A stretch of DNA of 20,238 nucleotides, from contig DAOUWT010000013.1 in NCBI GenBank assembly GCA_030666985.1, forward strand, positions 1 to 20,238. The letters run 5' to 3'. Positions 1-7,319 of the stretch are shown here, in pieces. The notes beneath the pieces were generated by a model that did not search any database, was not told where the DNA came from, and saw only the letters and a program-made list of their open reading frames with translations. Origin of the DNA: Chloroflexota bacterium. GTDB taxonomy: Bacteria; Chloroflexota; Anaerolineae; Anaerolineales; UBA11858. Position 1 is the stretch's first letter, and every line of letters starts with the position of its first letter. The translations under genes and the position numbers were made by a program.

Positions 1-2
1 GC

Positions 3-2003
3 GGGAAAGCACCCATCATTTTAGCCATGGGAGGCGTTTTCCTTGTTGGGGACTGGAAAGAACTAAAGGGATGGGCCCTTTTAGGGCCGTTTTTAGCGGG
101 GGCCGCACTTTCGGCATTGACTATCGGCAAAATTGGATCCAATGTCAATTATTTCCTTGAGCTAACGGCAGCTCTGAGCTTAGTGGGGGGCGCGATGATC
201 GTTTGGAGTGCAAAGCGCCCCTGGCAACATACGGCCATTTTGTTATTACTCACTATCCAAATGGGCCTATTAGCTAAATCTACCATGGATGAAAGCGTGG
301 GCTGGAATCTAGCCTCGCGCCGGGCCGATTTTAACGCCTTGCAGATGCTGAACCAAACTGTCAAAAATTTAGAGGGCGACGTTCTGGCAGATGAGTATAT
401 GGGCCTGCTTACTCTTCAAAACCGTCCATTGTATATTCAACCCTTTGAGGTTACTCAACTAGCCAATGCAGGTCTATGGGATCAGGAACCGCTTCTTGAC
501 GATATTATTAACCAGCGCTTTTCCGGTATCCTTATTCATCATTTTGGTCAATACCCAATCCACAAAGAACGCTGGACGCCCGAAATGCTGGCTGCCATAG
601 ATGAATACTATCATCCGTCGAAAACTTTAGCCGGGACGGTTGTTTACTTGCCTCAAGAGAAAACAAAAATTTCCATGGTGACGCCGCCCTCGGCCACCCC
701 CGCATTCAGCGCCCATTACGCGCAACTTGGGCCATTACTCGCCATTAGCGGCAAAGCCTATATGGCCCAACCGCACATTGCCGTAAACCCAGCCAATCCG
801 GAGCATCTGGCCGCCATTGTCACCACCAGCTCTAAATTCGAGAGTGACCTGAGCAACTCTAAGATGTCGCTCATGCTTTATACATCCACAGATGGCGGCA
901 GAACTTGGTCAGAGAGGCCGCCGGTCACAACGGCTTTTCAGGTAATGTACAATGGGATGGTTGCCTTTGGCCCAGATGGCACACTATACGTCTTGGGCAT
1001 TAAGGATGGCGTGCTTGTCCTAAATTCATCCAATAGCCAAGAAGATTACAAAATGTCTAGGGTACATTATGAGGAGATTACCAAGGCGCAGGTGGTCGCT
1101 AAGCCATGGCTGCGGATCAACCCACGCTCAGGCCAACTCTTTGTGACCTTAGATGCCCAGGGGATGAACTCTTTATACGTCACTCCCAGCCTCTTGCGTT
1201 CTGATGTCGAAGGCCGGCCTTGGTCGTCAATAGCTCGCGCGGGTCAATATGTAGCCATCGCGGATTTTTACAGTGGCCGCGCCGTTTGGCCAGATGATAT
1301 TCAGCCCCTTATTGGGGATGGCCCAAACGTCTCTCTTGTTTGGACGTGGGAACCTGGGGCGTGGGGCTGGCCCCGCACGGTGTGGATGGCTAACTCCGCG
1401 GACATGGGGGAGGGTTTTGCCGCCCCCGCGTCGATTCTCGAAACCTGGGCGCCCATCAACTCCGCTTTTGGCAATGGACAATTTGCCATTGTCTACCGCA
1501 CCGGTACTGAAGAAGCCCAAAAATTGGCTGTGGCCGTCACGTCTGACAACGGCCAAACCTGGACCTCAACGATAGTCAGCGGAGAAATTCCCCTCTATTT
1601 TGATACCAACGAGTTTCCAAGTTTAGGCACTTCAAAAGCTCCCGGCATCAGCATTGCGCCCGATGGGACGATTGATGTTGTTTTCTACGCGCACGACGCC
1701 GGCTCTCTAGATTGCTTTTCGGATTTAGAAAACCAGGCAGAGGGCTGGAATTCCAAACAAATAGACACTTGTAATTACAACGTCTTCTACACATTTAGTC
1801 GGGATGGCGGCCAGACTTTCAGCCACCCAATTCAGTTGAATGAGCACCCCATTCGTGGAGAAGACTTCATGCGCATCGGAGGGGTATCCCAAGCTGGCTC
1901 TCACATTGCTATCGCCTCAACCAATCAATATGCGTACCCTATTTGGATTGGTACCCCAGGGGAATCGAAAACTCAAATTTTCACGGTGCAAATTTCTCGG
2001 TAA
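3..2003 (+). CDS. GT39-like membrane protein C-terminal part fused to Asp-box (BNR/sialidase-like) domain, 5' partial
   Basis: The frame is open to the left edge, so the N-terminus is missing; the ATG at 27 is probably internal. The first ~90 residues hold about three hydrophobic segments with a GSNVNYFLEL stretch. They are followed by a soluble part (ADEYMGLLTLQNRP, then QPFEVTQLANAGLWDQEPLL) that I associate from memory with the tail of GT39-type (ArnT/PMT-like) membrane glycosyltransferases of Chloroflexota. From about base 700 the protein becomes a propeller-like domain with three Asp-box motifs: STDGGRTW (~883-910), TSDNGQTW (~1540-1565) and SRDGGQTF (~1797-1820). Asp-boxes are structural, so sialidase activity does not follow, and no arginine triad was recognised. 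The propeller is probably extracytoplasmic. A short AT-rich hairpin repeat follows the stop. Confidence 0.7.
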   Translation, partial: GKAPIILAMGGVFLVGDWKELKGWALLGPFLAGAALSALTIGKIGSNVNYFLELTAALSLVGGAMIVWSAKRPWQHTAILLLLTIQMGLLAKSTMDESVGWNLASRRADFNALQMLNQTVKNLEGDVLADEYMGLLTLQNRPLYIQPFEVTQLANAGLWDQEPLLDDIINQRFSGILIHHFGQYPIHKERWTPEMLAAIDEYYHPSKTLAGTVVYLPQEKTKISMVTPPSATPAFSAHYAQLGPLLAISGKAYMAQPHIAVNPANPEHLAAIVTTSSKFESDLSNSKMSLMLYTSTDGGRTWSERPPVTTAFQVMYNGMVAFGPDGTLYVLGIKDGVLVLNSSNSQEDYKMSRVHYEEITKAQVVAKPWLRINPRSGQLFVTLDAQGMNSLYVTPSLLRSDVEGRPWSSIARAGQYVAIADFYSGRAVWPDDIQPLIGDGPNVSLVWTWEPGAWGWPRTVWMANSADMGEGFAAPASILETWAPINSAFGNGQFAIVYRTGTEEAQKLAVAVTSDNGQTWTSTIVSGEIPLYFDTNEFPSLGTSKAPGISIAPDGTIDVVFYAHDAGSLDCFSDLENQAEGWNSKQIDTCNYNVFYTFSRDGGQTFSHPIQLNEHPIRGEDFMRIGGVSQAGSHIAIASTNQYAYPIWIGTPGESKTQIFTVQISR

Positions 2004-2033
2004 TAGAGACATTGCCCCTGTTCATGTTTGCGA

Positions 2034-2068
2034 AAGTGTCTGGTACTTTTAAGTGTCAGGCACTTTTT
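2034..2068 (+). terminator. Tandem 17-nt hairpin repeat, terminator-like
   Basis: Two direct copies of AAGTGTCWGGYACTTTT lie back to back (2034-2050 and 2051-2067), differing at two positions. Each folds into a short stem (AAAGT/ACTTT with a 7-nt loop; AAGTG/CACTT with a 5-nt loop), and the second is followed by a T run. It could end transcription of the upstream gene, but the stems are weak. It also resembles short dispersed repeats, so its role is uncertain. Confidence 0.35.
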
Positions 2069-2087
2069 GGCGATTGCATTTACCTCT

Positions 2088-2151
2088 AGTAGTCGGGGTT
2101 TCCATACCCCATTGAACCATGCGAGATACGGAAATCTCGCCTGTAAACAGG
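2088..2151. repeat. String of three adjacent hairpins (repeat-like)
   Basis: After TAGTAGTC come three consecutive perfect stems: GGGGT (2095-2099) with ACCCC (2106-2110); GCGAGAT (2121-2127) with ATCTCGC (2134-2140); and CCTG (2140-2143) with CAGG (2148-2151). This architecture, a GTAGT-type start followed by a row of small stem-loops, is also seen in the tandem element at 17649-17872. No coding potential was seen. Confidence 0.5.
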
Positions 2152-2193
2152 AATCCCTGCTCCCTAGTCACTGATTCCTAATCCCTGGTCACC
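2152..2193. repeat. Degenerate short repeat of the CTAATCCCT / CTAGTCACT type
   Basis: The stretch is built from variants of TCCCTAGTCAC and CCTAATCCCT. A second array of the same type lies at 17882-17925, just before the GH130 gene. Both adjoin multi-hairpin elements. It reads as a dispersed low-complexity repeat; no function is visible. Confidence 0.5.
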
Positions 2194-2235
2194 TTAGATA
2201 TGTCGTCCTGTTTGGTATGCACATGAGCGAGTAGA

Positions 2236-2244
2236 TGTTATCAT
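2236..2244 (+). promoter_or_regulatory. Possible extended -10 promoter for GH97
   Basis: TGTTATCAT fits an extended -10 (TGnTATNNT), but no good -35 lies 16-18 bases upstream. If used, the transcript would start near 2250 and its leader would include the large palindrome at 2290-2423 before the GH97 start. This is a weak call based on one motif. Confidence 0.2.
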
Positions 2245-2289
2245 AAGTTCCCTGTGCTTCAACGCAGGATTTTCAGGAGCAGATCATTT

Positions 2290-2423
2290 TGGGTCTCTAG
2301 GAATTCACGGGGTTCAGCATAATTTCTGCTCTGAGGGGAAGGCCACTTCCCCGTGCCCCACCCGCAGGATGTGGCCATCCTGCTCGAGCGCATTGAGTAC
2401 CCCGTGAATTCCCAAAGAGCCAT
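2290..2423. repeat. Cloverleaf-like palindromic element upstream of GH97
   Basis: A perfect 14-bp inverted repeat, GGAATTCACGGGGT (2300-2313) and its complement (2399-2412), encloses two further perfect 7-bp hairpins: GGGGAAG/CTTCCCC (about 2335-2352) and GCAGGAT/ATCCTGC (about 2364-2383). The outer stem continues imperfectly to about 2290 and 2423. The gap from 2004 to 2452 contains no gene that I can support. The element ends about 30 bases before the GH97 start and just before its ribosome binding site, so it is either an mRNA leader structure or a MITE/REP-like repeat. Confidence 0.6.
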
Positions 2424-2452
2424 CATTTTTAAACAACAAGGATCATAGTTTC

Positions 2453-4564
2453 ATGCTAAACAAAAAACTCATTAGAACTTTCATAATTATAGCTTTGTCT
2501 TTATTGCTCGTGCGCTGCCAATCTCAAAGTCAGGCAGACGCCGCCGAGAGCGTATCTTCACCGGATGGCAGGATTACGGTGACTTTTATTCTTGAAGATG
2601 GAGTTCCGGCCTATAAAGTTGACCGCGATGGGCAGCCGGTTATTTTGCCGTCGAAGATGGGCTTCACCTTCAAAGAGGCGGCTCCCCTCCACCAGGATTT
2701 GCGCATCGTCAAGGTTAAAAAGAACGCTTTCGACGAGACCTGGACCCAACCCTGGGGTGAAGTCAAAAATATTCGCAATCATTACCAGGAATTACGAGTG
2801 GAGTTGGAAGAAACTACTTCCTCCCCCCGGGAGATGACCGTTGTCTTTCGCGTTTTCGATGACGGCCTGGGATTCCGCTACGAATGGCCCGAACAAGAAA
2901 ATCTGACAGATTTCGAAATCATGGACGAGCAAACGGAATTCGTTTTGGCCGGGGATCACCAAACCTGGTGGATTCCGGCCTTTTGGGAAAACCGCTATGA
3001 GTATTTATACCGCAACACTCTCGTCAGCGAGATTGCCTCTAGGGAAGTATCTGCGGTCCACACGCCGTTCACCATGCGAACTAATGAGGGGCTTCACTTG
3101 GTAATCCACGAGGCCGCCCTGACAGATTATTCATCCATGGCCCTGCGCATTGACAAGAACCATACCTTGGAATGTGAATTATACCCAGCCTCGAATGGCA
3201 CAAAGGTCACGGCGTCTACTCCGCACCAAACCCCCTGGCGTACCATCCAAATTGCCGATAACGCCGCTGGCCTGATCACCTCCTACCTGATCTTAAATCT
3301 CAATGAACCGAACAAACTTGAGGATGTATCTTGGATTGAGCCAGGTAAGTACGTGGGTATTTGGTGGGGAATGCACATTAATAAGTATACGTGGGGGTCG
3401 GGTTATAAGCACGGCGCAACGACTGAAAATGCTAAACATTACATTGATTTTGCCGCGGAATATGGTTTTGATGGCGTGTTAATTGAGGGTTGGAATCTCG
3501 GCTGGAACGGAAATTGGACAGCCCACGGGGACGAGTTCAGTTTCACTACGCCCTATGATGATTTTGACCTGGAAGCAGTGACCGATTACGCCGCCTCGAA
3601 AGGCGTCAGGTTGATAGGGCATCATGAAACTGCGGCGGGTATCGAGAATTACGAGGCTCAAATGGGAGACGCTTTTGCGCTTTATCATTCCTTGGGTGTC
3701 AAGGCCGTGAAAACCGGCTACGTGGCTTGGGGACAGGGAATCAAATTACGCGATGATAGAGGGTATATTGAAAGCGTAGAATGGCATCACGGTCAATATA
3801 TGGTTGAACACTATCGGCGCGTGGTCGAGACTGCGGCCCAACATCAGATCATGCTTGACGTACACGAACCGATCAAGGATACCGGCATTCGACGCACTTA
3901 CCCCAATATGATGACCCGCGAGGGCGCGCGGGGGCAAGAGTACAACGCCTGGGGTGCGGATGGTGGTAATCCCCCGGCGCATACCACCATTTTGCCCTTT
4001 ACCCGCATGATGGCGGGCCCCTTTGATTTCACTCCGGGAACTTTCGATTTGTTATTTGAGGATGCCAGACCTGACAATCGTGTCAATACAACCTTGGCGA
4101 AACAATTAGCTTTATATGTGGTAATCTATAGCCCGTTGCACATGGCTTCTGACTTGCCCGAGAATTACGAGGGGCAGCCTGCTTTTCAGTTCATTCAGGA
4201 TGTGCCCACCGACTGGCAGGATACGCAGGTGTTGCACGCTCAAATCGGCGACTACGTAACTATAGTCCGGCAAGACCGTAACAGCGCAGATTGGTACTTG
4301 GGCAGCATCACCGACGAGACCGCCCGCACGCTGGAAGCCCCCTTGACCTTCCTCGCCCCAGGCCAGACCTACGTGGCCGAAATCTACGCCGACGGAGCCG
4401 GCGCCGATTGGGAGACTAATCCCTTAGCGATTGACATCTACCAGGTTTTGGTAGACAATAAGACGGTTTTTGCATTAGAATTAGCTCCAGGCGGCGGAAT
4501 AGCAATCCGCTTTAGGCCCGCTGCTCCAGATGAAGTGAATACAATTCCCTCCTACCAACCCTGA
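2453..4564 (+). CDS. GH97 family glycoside hydrolase, inverting alpha-glucosidase type
   Basis: This 703-residue protein matches GH97 (SusB-like) in layout: an N-terminal beta-sandwich (~30-290), a barrel (~295-580) and a C-terminal sandwich. The inverting set of SusB glutamates appears conserved by spacing: E392 in HHET, E472 in VHEP and E496 in ARGQE; the last two are 24 residues apart, as in SusB E508/E532. The segment VKTGYVAW has Gly where retaining members carry the Asp nucleophile. An exo-acting alpha-glucosidase on gluco-oligosaccharides is therefore most likely. The N-terminus is a signal peptide; C22 could be lipidated, but Arg at -1 makes the lipobox atypical. AAGGA lies about 10 bases before the ATG. 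Confidence 0.9.
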   Translation: MLNKKLIRTFIIIALSLLLVRCQSQSQADAAESVSSPDGRITVTFILEDGVPAYKVDRDGQPVILPSKMGFTFKEAAPLHQDLRIVKVKKNAFDETWTQPWGEVKNIRNHYQELRVELEETTSSPREMTVVFRVFDDGLGFRYEWPEQENLTDFEIMDEQTEFVLAGDHQTWWIPAFWENRYEYLYRNTLVSEIASREVSAVHTPFTMRTNEGLHLVIHEAALTDYSSMALRIDKNHTLECELYPASNGTKVTASTPHQTPWRTIQIADNAAGLITSYLILNLNEPNKLEDVSWIEPGKYVGIWWGMHINKYTWGSGYKHGATTENAKHYIDFAAEYGFDGVLIEGWNLGWNGNWTAHGDEFSFTTPYDDFDLEAVTDYAASKGVRLIGHHETAAGIENYEAQMGDAFALYHSLGVKAVKTGYVAWGQGIKLRDDRGYIESVEWHHGQYMVEHYRRVVETAAQHQIMLDVHEPIKDTGIRRTYPNMMTREGARGQEYNAWGADGGNPPAHTTILPFTRMMAGPFDFTPGTFDLLFEDARPDNRVNTTLAKQLALYVVIYSPLHMASDLPENYEGQPAFQFIQDVPTDWQDTQVLHAQIGDYVTIVRQDRNSADWYLGSITDETARTLEAPLTFLAPGQTYVAEIYADGAGADWETNPLAIDIYQVLVDNKTVFALELAPGGGIAIRFRPAAPDEVNTIPSYQP

Positions 4565-4603
4565 TGATCATGTCTACCTTGTTTCCCTTATCTATTTCCC
4601 CCG

Positions 4604-4951
4604 GTGAAAACAATGAATTTTCTTGAGATCATGTACCCAACACTTGTGATGTGTGCGCCTATCACCCTTGTGATTATCATTGGCATAGCAGTTACTGCCT
4701 TATGGTTAAAAATTATGGATAAAAATATCCGCGCCTGTCCAGAATGTGGACGTAAAGCTGCGGGAACCATAGTAGAGACAGAAGAAGTATTGCTGTCTAG
4801 CTATGTAGATCATAAAAGACGCACCCCGGTACGAGTAAAAAAACTAAAGATCATTGACCATTATCAATGTGATTTTTGCGAGCATACCTGGGAGAGATCA
4901 TTCAATCGTACGGAGCCAGTTCCTGTAAAAGTTACTCCGCGTGGAAAATAA
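4604..4951 (+). CDS. Small membrane-anchored zinc-ribbon protein, function unknown
   Basis: The 115-residue product has one strongly hydrophobic N-terminal segment (about residues 12-36) followed by a cytosolic-type tail. The tail holds two Cys pairs, CPEC (45-48) and CDFC (89-92), enough for one zinc ribbon with a long, basic middle section. It begins 39 bases after the GH97 stop and could be cotranscribed with it. The GTG at 4604 gives the longest form; ATG at 4613 is equally possible, and neither has a clear Shine-Dalgarno sequence. I do not recognise a family beyond the ribbon. It may be a membrane-tethered adaptor, but nothing in the sequence tells its partner. Confidence 0.6.
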   Translation: MKTMNFLEIMYPTLVMCAPITLVIIIGIAVTALWLKIMDKNIRACPECGRKAAGTIVETEEVLLSSYVDHKRRTPVRVKKLKIIDHYQCDFCEHTWERSFNRTEPVPVKVTPRGK

Positions 4952-5031
4952 AGCTCCCGCCTTATACGAATACAAAGATGCGGCGCACTTCTAAAGAGGG
5001 TTGTATCTTTGATTATTAGTAAGCATTCAGG

Positions 5032-5040
5032 TGGTATACT
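5032..5040 (+). promoter_or_regulatory. Possible extended -10 promoter upstream of the ThuA-like gene
   Basis: TGGTATACT is a good extended -10 match. A TTGATT at 5009-5014 is 20 bases away, longer than usual for a -35. A start near 5047 would give a leader of about 160 bases that carries the two hairpins at 5049-5120. Confidence 0.4.
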
Positions 5041-5048
5041 GGCTGCTC

Positions 5049-5120
5049 AACGGGGATCACTAGAACCCCGTTTTCGGCGCTGATTTCGTTGCCTAAAGCC
5101 GGGATCTGGCGATCCCTGGC
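5049..5120 (+). other. Two strong hairpins in the putative leader of the ThuA-like gene
   Basis: AACGGGG (5049-5055) pairs perfectly with CCCCGTT (5066-5072) and is followed by two more T. GGGATC (5101-5106) pairs with GATCCC (5111-5116) around a TGGC loop, with flanking GCC/GGC able to extend it past a bulge. They could be a leader attenuator or another palindromic repeat. I do not recognise a known riboswitch. Confidence 0.4.
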
Positions 5121-5208
5121 GAGCATAAGGTTTAAGTTGCCCTACCCGCCCCCTGAACGGTTACGATTATTAATAGTTTTAGGTTAAATTCTAGGAAAGG
5201 AAAACAAT

Positions 5209-5988
5209 ATGAATAACTTACCGCGTGTCACGATATGGAATGAATTTATCCATGAGCGTCGTCATGAAGAGATCGCTGAAATGTACCCCAACGGCATGCA
5301 CGGCACTATTGCCGAACATCTTCGGAAACAAGGTTTCGAGGCGCAGACCGCTACCCTAGACCAGCCTGAACACGGCCTGACCGGCGAAGTGCTGGCCAAT
5401 ACCGATGTTCTGCTTTGGTGGGGACATATGGCCCACGCCAAGGTTTCGGACGAGGTCGTTGAAAAAGTTCATAAGCGAATTGTCGCTGAAGGCATGGGAC
5501 TGATCGCTCTCCATTCGGCGCATTTCTCAAAGATTTTCGTGAAATTAATGGGGACTACCTGCAATCTAAAATGGCGCGAAATGGGCGAAAAGGAACGGCT
5601 GTGGGTTGTTAATCCTGGACACCACATCGCAAGAGGAATCGATGACTATATTGAAATTCCCAATGCAGAGATGTATGGCGAACATTTTGACATTCCACAA
5701 CCTGATGAACAAGTTTTTGTGAGCTGGTTCCAGGGCGGAGAGGTTTTCCGAAGTGGATGCTGCTTCTTCCGTGGGCGGGGAAAGATATTCTATTTCCGGC
5801 CCGGACATGAGACTTATCCCATTTTCCATCACCCCGGAGTTCTTAAGGTGATTGAGAATGCTATCCACTGGGCTGCTCCATCAGGCGGGCCGGGTGTGAA
5901 CTTTGGACATTTCCCAACTCCGTTAGAATCCTTTGAGGTTAGCGGAGACCAAATCGAAATTGAACATCCAGAAGAAAGCTTGAATTAA
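5209..5988 (+). CDS. ThuA-like domain protein (trehalose-utilization type)
   Basis: The 259-residue protein has the marks of the ThuA family, which has a class I glutamine amidotransferase-like fold: WWGH (70-73), LHSAHFSK (101-108), NPGHHIARGI (~135-144) and RPGHETYP (197-204), the last near the end of the fold. In rhizobia ThuA works with the ThuB oxidoreductase in the assimilation of trehalose and related disaccharides through 3-keto derivatives. The next gene here is an oxidoreductase of the ThuB superfamily, which supports a similar role, but the substrate cannot be read from sequence. AGGAAAGG lies just upstream of the ATG at proper distance. There is no signal peptide, so it should be cytoplasmic. 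Confidence 0.85.
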   Translation: MNNLPRVTIWNEFIHERRHEEIAEMYPNGMHGTIAEHLRKQGFEAQTATLDQPEHGLTGEVLANTDVLLWWGHMAHAKVSDEVVEKVHKRIVAEGMGLIALHSAHFSKIFVKLMGTTCNLKWREMGEKERLWVVNPGHHIARGIDDYIEIPNAEMYGEHFDIPQPDEQVFVSWFQGGEVFRSGCCFFRGRGKIFYFRPGHETYPIFHHPGVLKVIENAIHWAAPSGGPGVNFGHFPTPLESFEVSGDQIEIEHPEESLN

Positions 5989-5996
5989 AAGGATAG

Positions 5997-6127
5997 TAAC
6001 CGTTCAGGCATGTCACCCTGATGGAGCGTTTTTTGCGACCGAAGGGTCTCCTCCCAGTCCCCGTGGATGAGATTCTTCGCCACTGGAAAAACATCAGCGG
6101 CTCAGAATGACATTCTCTGAAAGCTTA
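5997..6127. repeat. MITE-like dispersed repeat, copy A
   Basis: A 131-bp unit that is about 90% identical by eye to 18969-19100. Its inner ends are imperfect inverted repeats (TGTCACCCTGA at 6011-6021, TCAGAATGACA at 6102-6112), and outside these lie GTTCAG and CTGAA. It fills almost the whole gap between the ThuA-like and Gfo/Idh genes and ends about 20 bases before the latter's ATG. No coding capacity. Confidence 0.8.
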
Positions 6128-6147
6128 AATTAAAAAGGATATTTACA

Positions 6148-7209
6148 ATGGCAAAGATGTTAAAAGTAGGCTTCATCGGCTTGGGTGGTGTTGCTAACCT
6201 AAAAGCCAAGGGATGGCAAATCTCAGAACACGCGGAATTGGTGGCCGGCTGCGATGTCGATCCAGATCAATTTGACCACTGGTCGAGTGAATATGGCATA
6301 AAGAACTTGACAACCGATGTCAATGACTTGATCAATGATCCTGATATTGACATCCTTGACATATGCACGCCGAATAATTATCATGCCGAGATGACAGTAG
6401 CCGCGTTGGACGCAGGAAAACACGTCATGTGCGAGAAGCCCCTCGCGCCAACCGCGGATGAAATTCGTAAGATGATCGCCGCCCGCGACCGTTCGGGGAA
6501 AATGCTAATGACCGCCCAGCACTTCCGCTTCACGGGGACGGCCAAGGCCCTAAAAGCTGAGATTGACGCCGGCGCGTTGGGAGAGATCTACCACGCCCGG
6601 GCCTGGTGGCTGCGGCGTTCGGGCGCTCCCATCCGCCCGACATTCATCTACAAAGAACAGGCACACGCTGGCGTGGGGCTTGATTTAGGCGTCCACATGA
6701 TTGATTTTGTGCTTTGGTTGATGGGAAACCCGAACCCCGTAAGTGTCTCTGGAGTAGCGAGGACAGAGCTAGCTGTTCAGGAGGGCGCATTTAGTAATTG
6801 GGGCGGCGACATTCCCCAAGGGTTTGACGTTGATGAATTCTCCATGGCATTTGTGCGCTTCGATAACGGGGCCAGCCTAATTATTGAGGTGAGTTGGCTT
6901 CTTCATCATAGCTCTGATAAAGACGATGTGCAAACTTGGCTGTATGGCACCAAAGGCGGCTGCCATTGGCCTACGTGTGTGATCTCCGAGAGCAATAATA
7001 GCCTCAAACAACATTATGACCGCACTTTGAAACTTACTGAAGATAAACTCCGACCGCATCACCGGGAATGTGTGGAATTTGCCAAGGCCATTGTAAATGA
7101 AGCGCCGTCACCCGTCCCCGCTGAACAATCTTTGCAGGTCGCTTTGATCTTGGATGCGCTGTATAAGAGTCAGGAAACTGGCAGGGAAGTGGTTATTCCG
7201 AGCGCGTGA
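6148..7209 (+). CDS. Gfo/Idh/MocA family sugar oxidoreductase
   Basis: The 353-residue protein has an N-terminal Rossmann fold (VGFIGLGGVA, residues 7-16) for NAD(P), the CEKP motif with catalytic Lys97, and a C-terminal alpha/beta domain with GLDLGVHMID, giving D179 and H183 as the likely active-site pair. Length and motifs are normal for Gfo/Idh/MocA dehydrogenases. Next to a ThuA-like gene, it could oxidise a glycoside or sugar at C3, as ThuB does; the substrate is inferred, not shown. AAAAAGGAT precedes the ATG by a suitable distance. The gap to the ThuA-like gene is occupied by a repeat, so the two could still be one transcript. A short AT-rich inverted repeat follows the stop. Confidence 0.9.
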   Translation: MAKMLKVGFIGLGGVANLKAKGWQISEHAELVAGCDVDPDQFDHWSSEYGIKNLTTDVNDLINDPDIDILDICTPNNYHAEMTVAALDAGKHVMCEKPLAPTADEIRKMIAARDRSGKMLMTAQHFRFTGTAKALKAEIDAGALGEIYHARAWWLRRSGAPIRPTFIYKEQAHAGVGLDLGVHMIDFVLWLMGNPNPVSVSGVARTELAVQEGAFSNWGGDIPQGFDVDEFSMAFVRFDNGASLIIEVSWLLHHSSDKDDVQTWLYGTKGGCHWPTCVISESNNSLKQHYDRTLKLTEDKLRPHHRECVEFAKAIVNEAPSPVPAEQSLQVALILDALYKSQETGREVVIPSA

Positions 7210-7229
7210 AAGTTTCTTTATAACTTTTA

Positions 7230-7314
7230 AAACGTGAAGAGTAAAACGTAAAATGTGATCTCACTCCTCACGTTTCACTCTTCACGTTTCACTCCTCACT
7301 CTTCACGTTTCACA
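7230..7314. repeat. ACGTTTCACTCTTC-type palindromic repeat, upstream copy
   Basis: The left arm, 7230-7258, and right arm, 7261-7289, are inverted repeats of 29 bases matching at 24 positions around a 2-base centre. The right side then repeats CACTCCTCACTCTTCACG again up to about 7314. It ends only a few bases before the next ATG, leaving no room for a normal ribosome binding site. The same repeat type lies after the gene (11091-11174). Confidence 0.75.
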
Positions 7315-7319
7315 GTTCT

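Noticed and set aside
5041..5130. tRNA or tRNA-like gene
   Set aside because: Two hairpins are present but no T-loop GGTTCGANTCC-type sequence, no acceptor pairing and no anticodon arm in the right place.
7209..7236. Rho-independent terminator after the Gfo/Idh gene (AAAGTT/AACTTT)
   Set aside because: The stem is only six AT-rich pairs and is followed by mixed A/T, so it is too weak to call.
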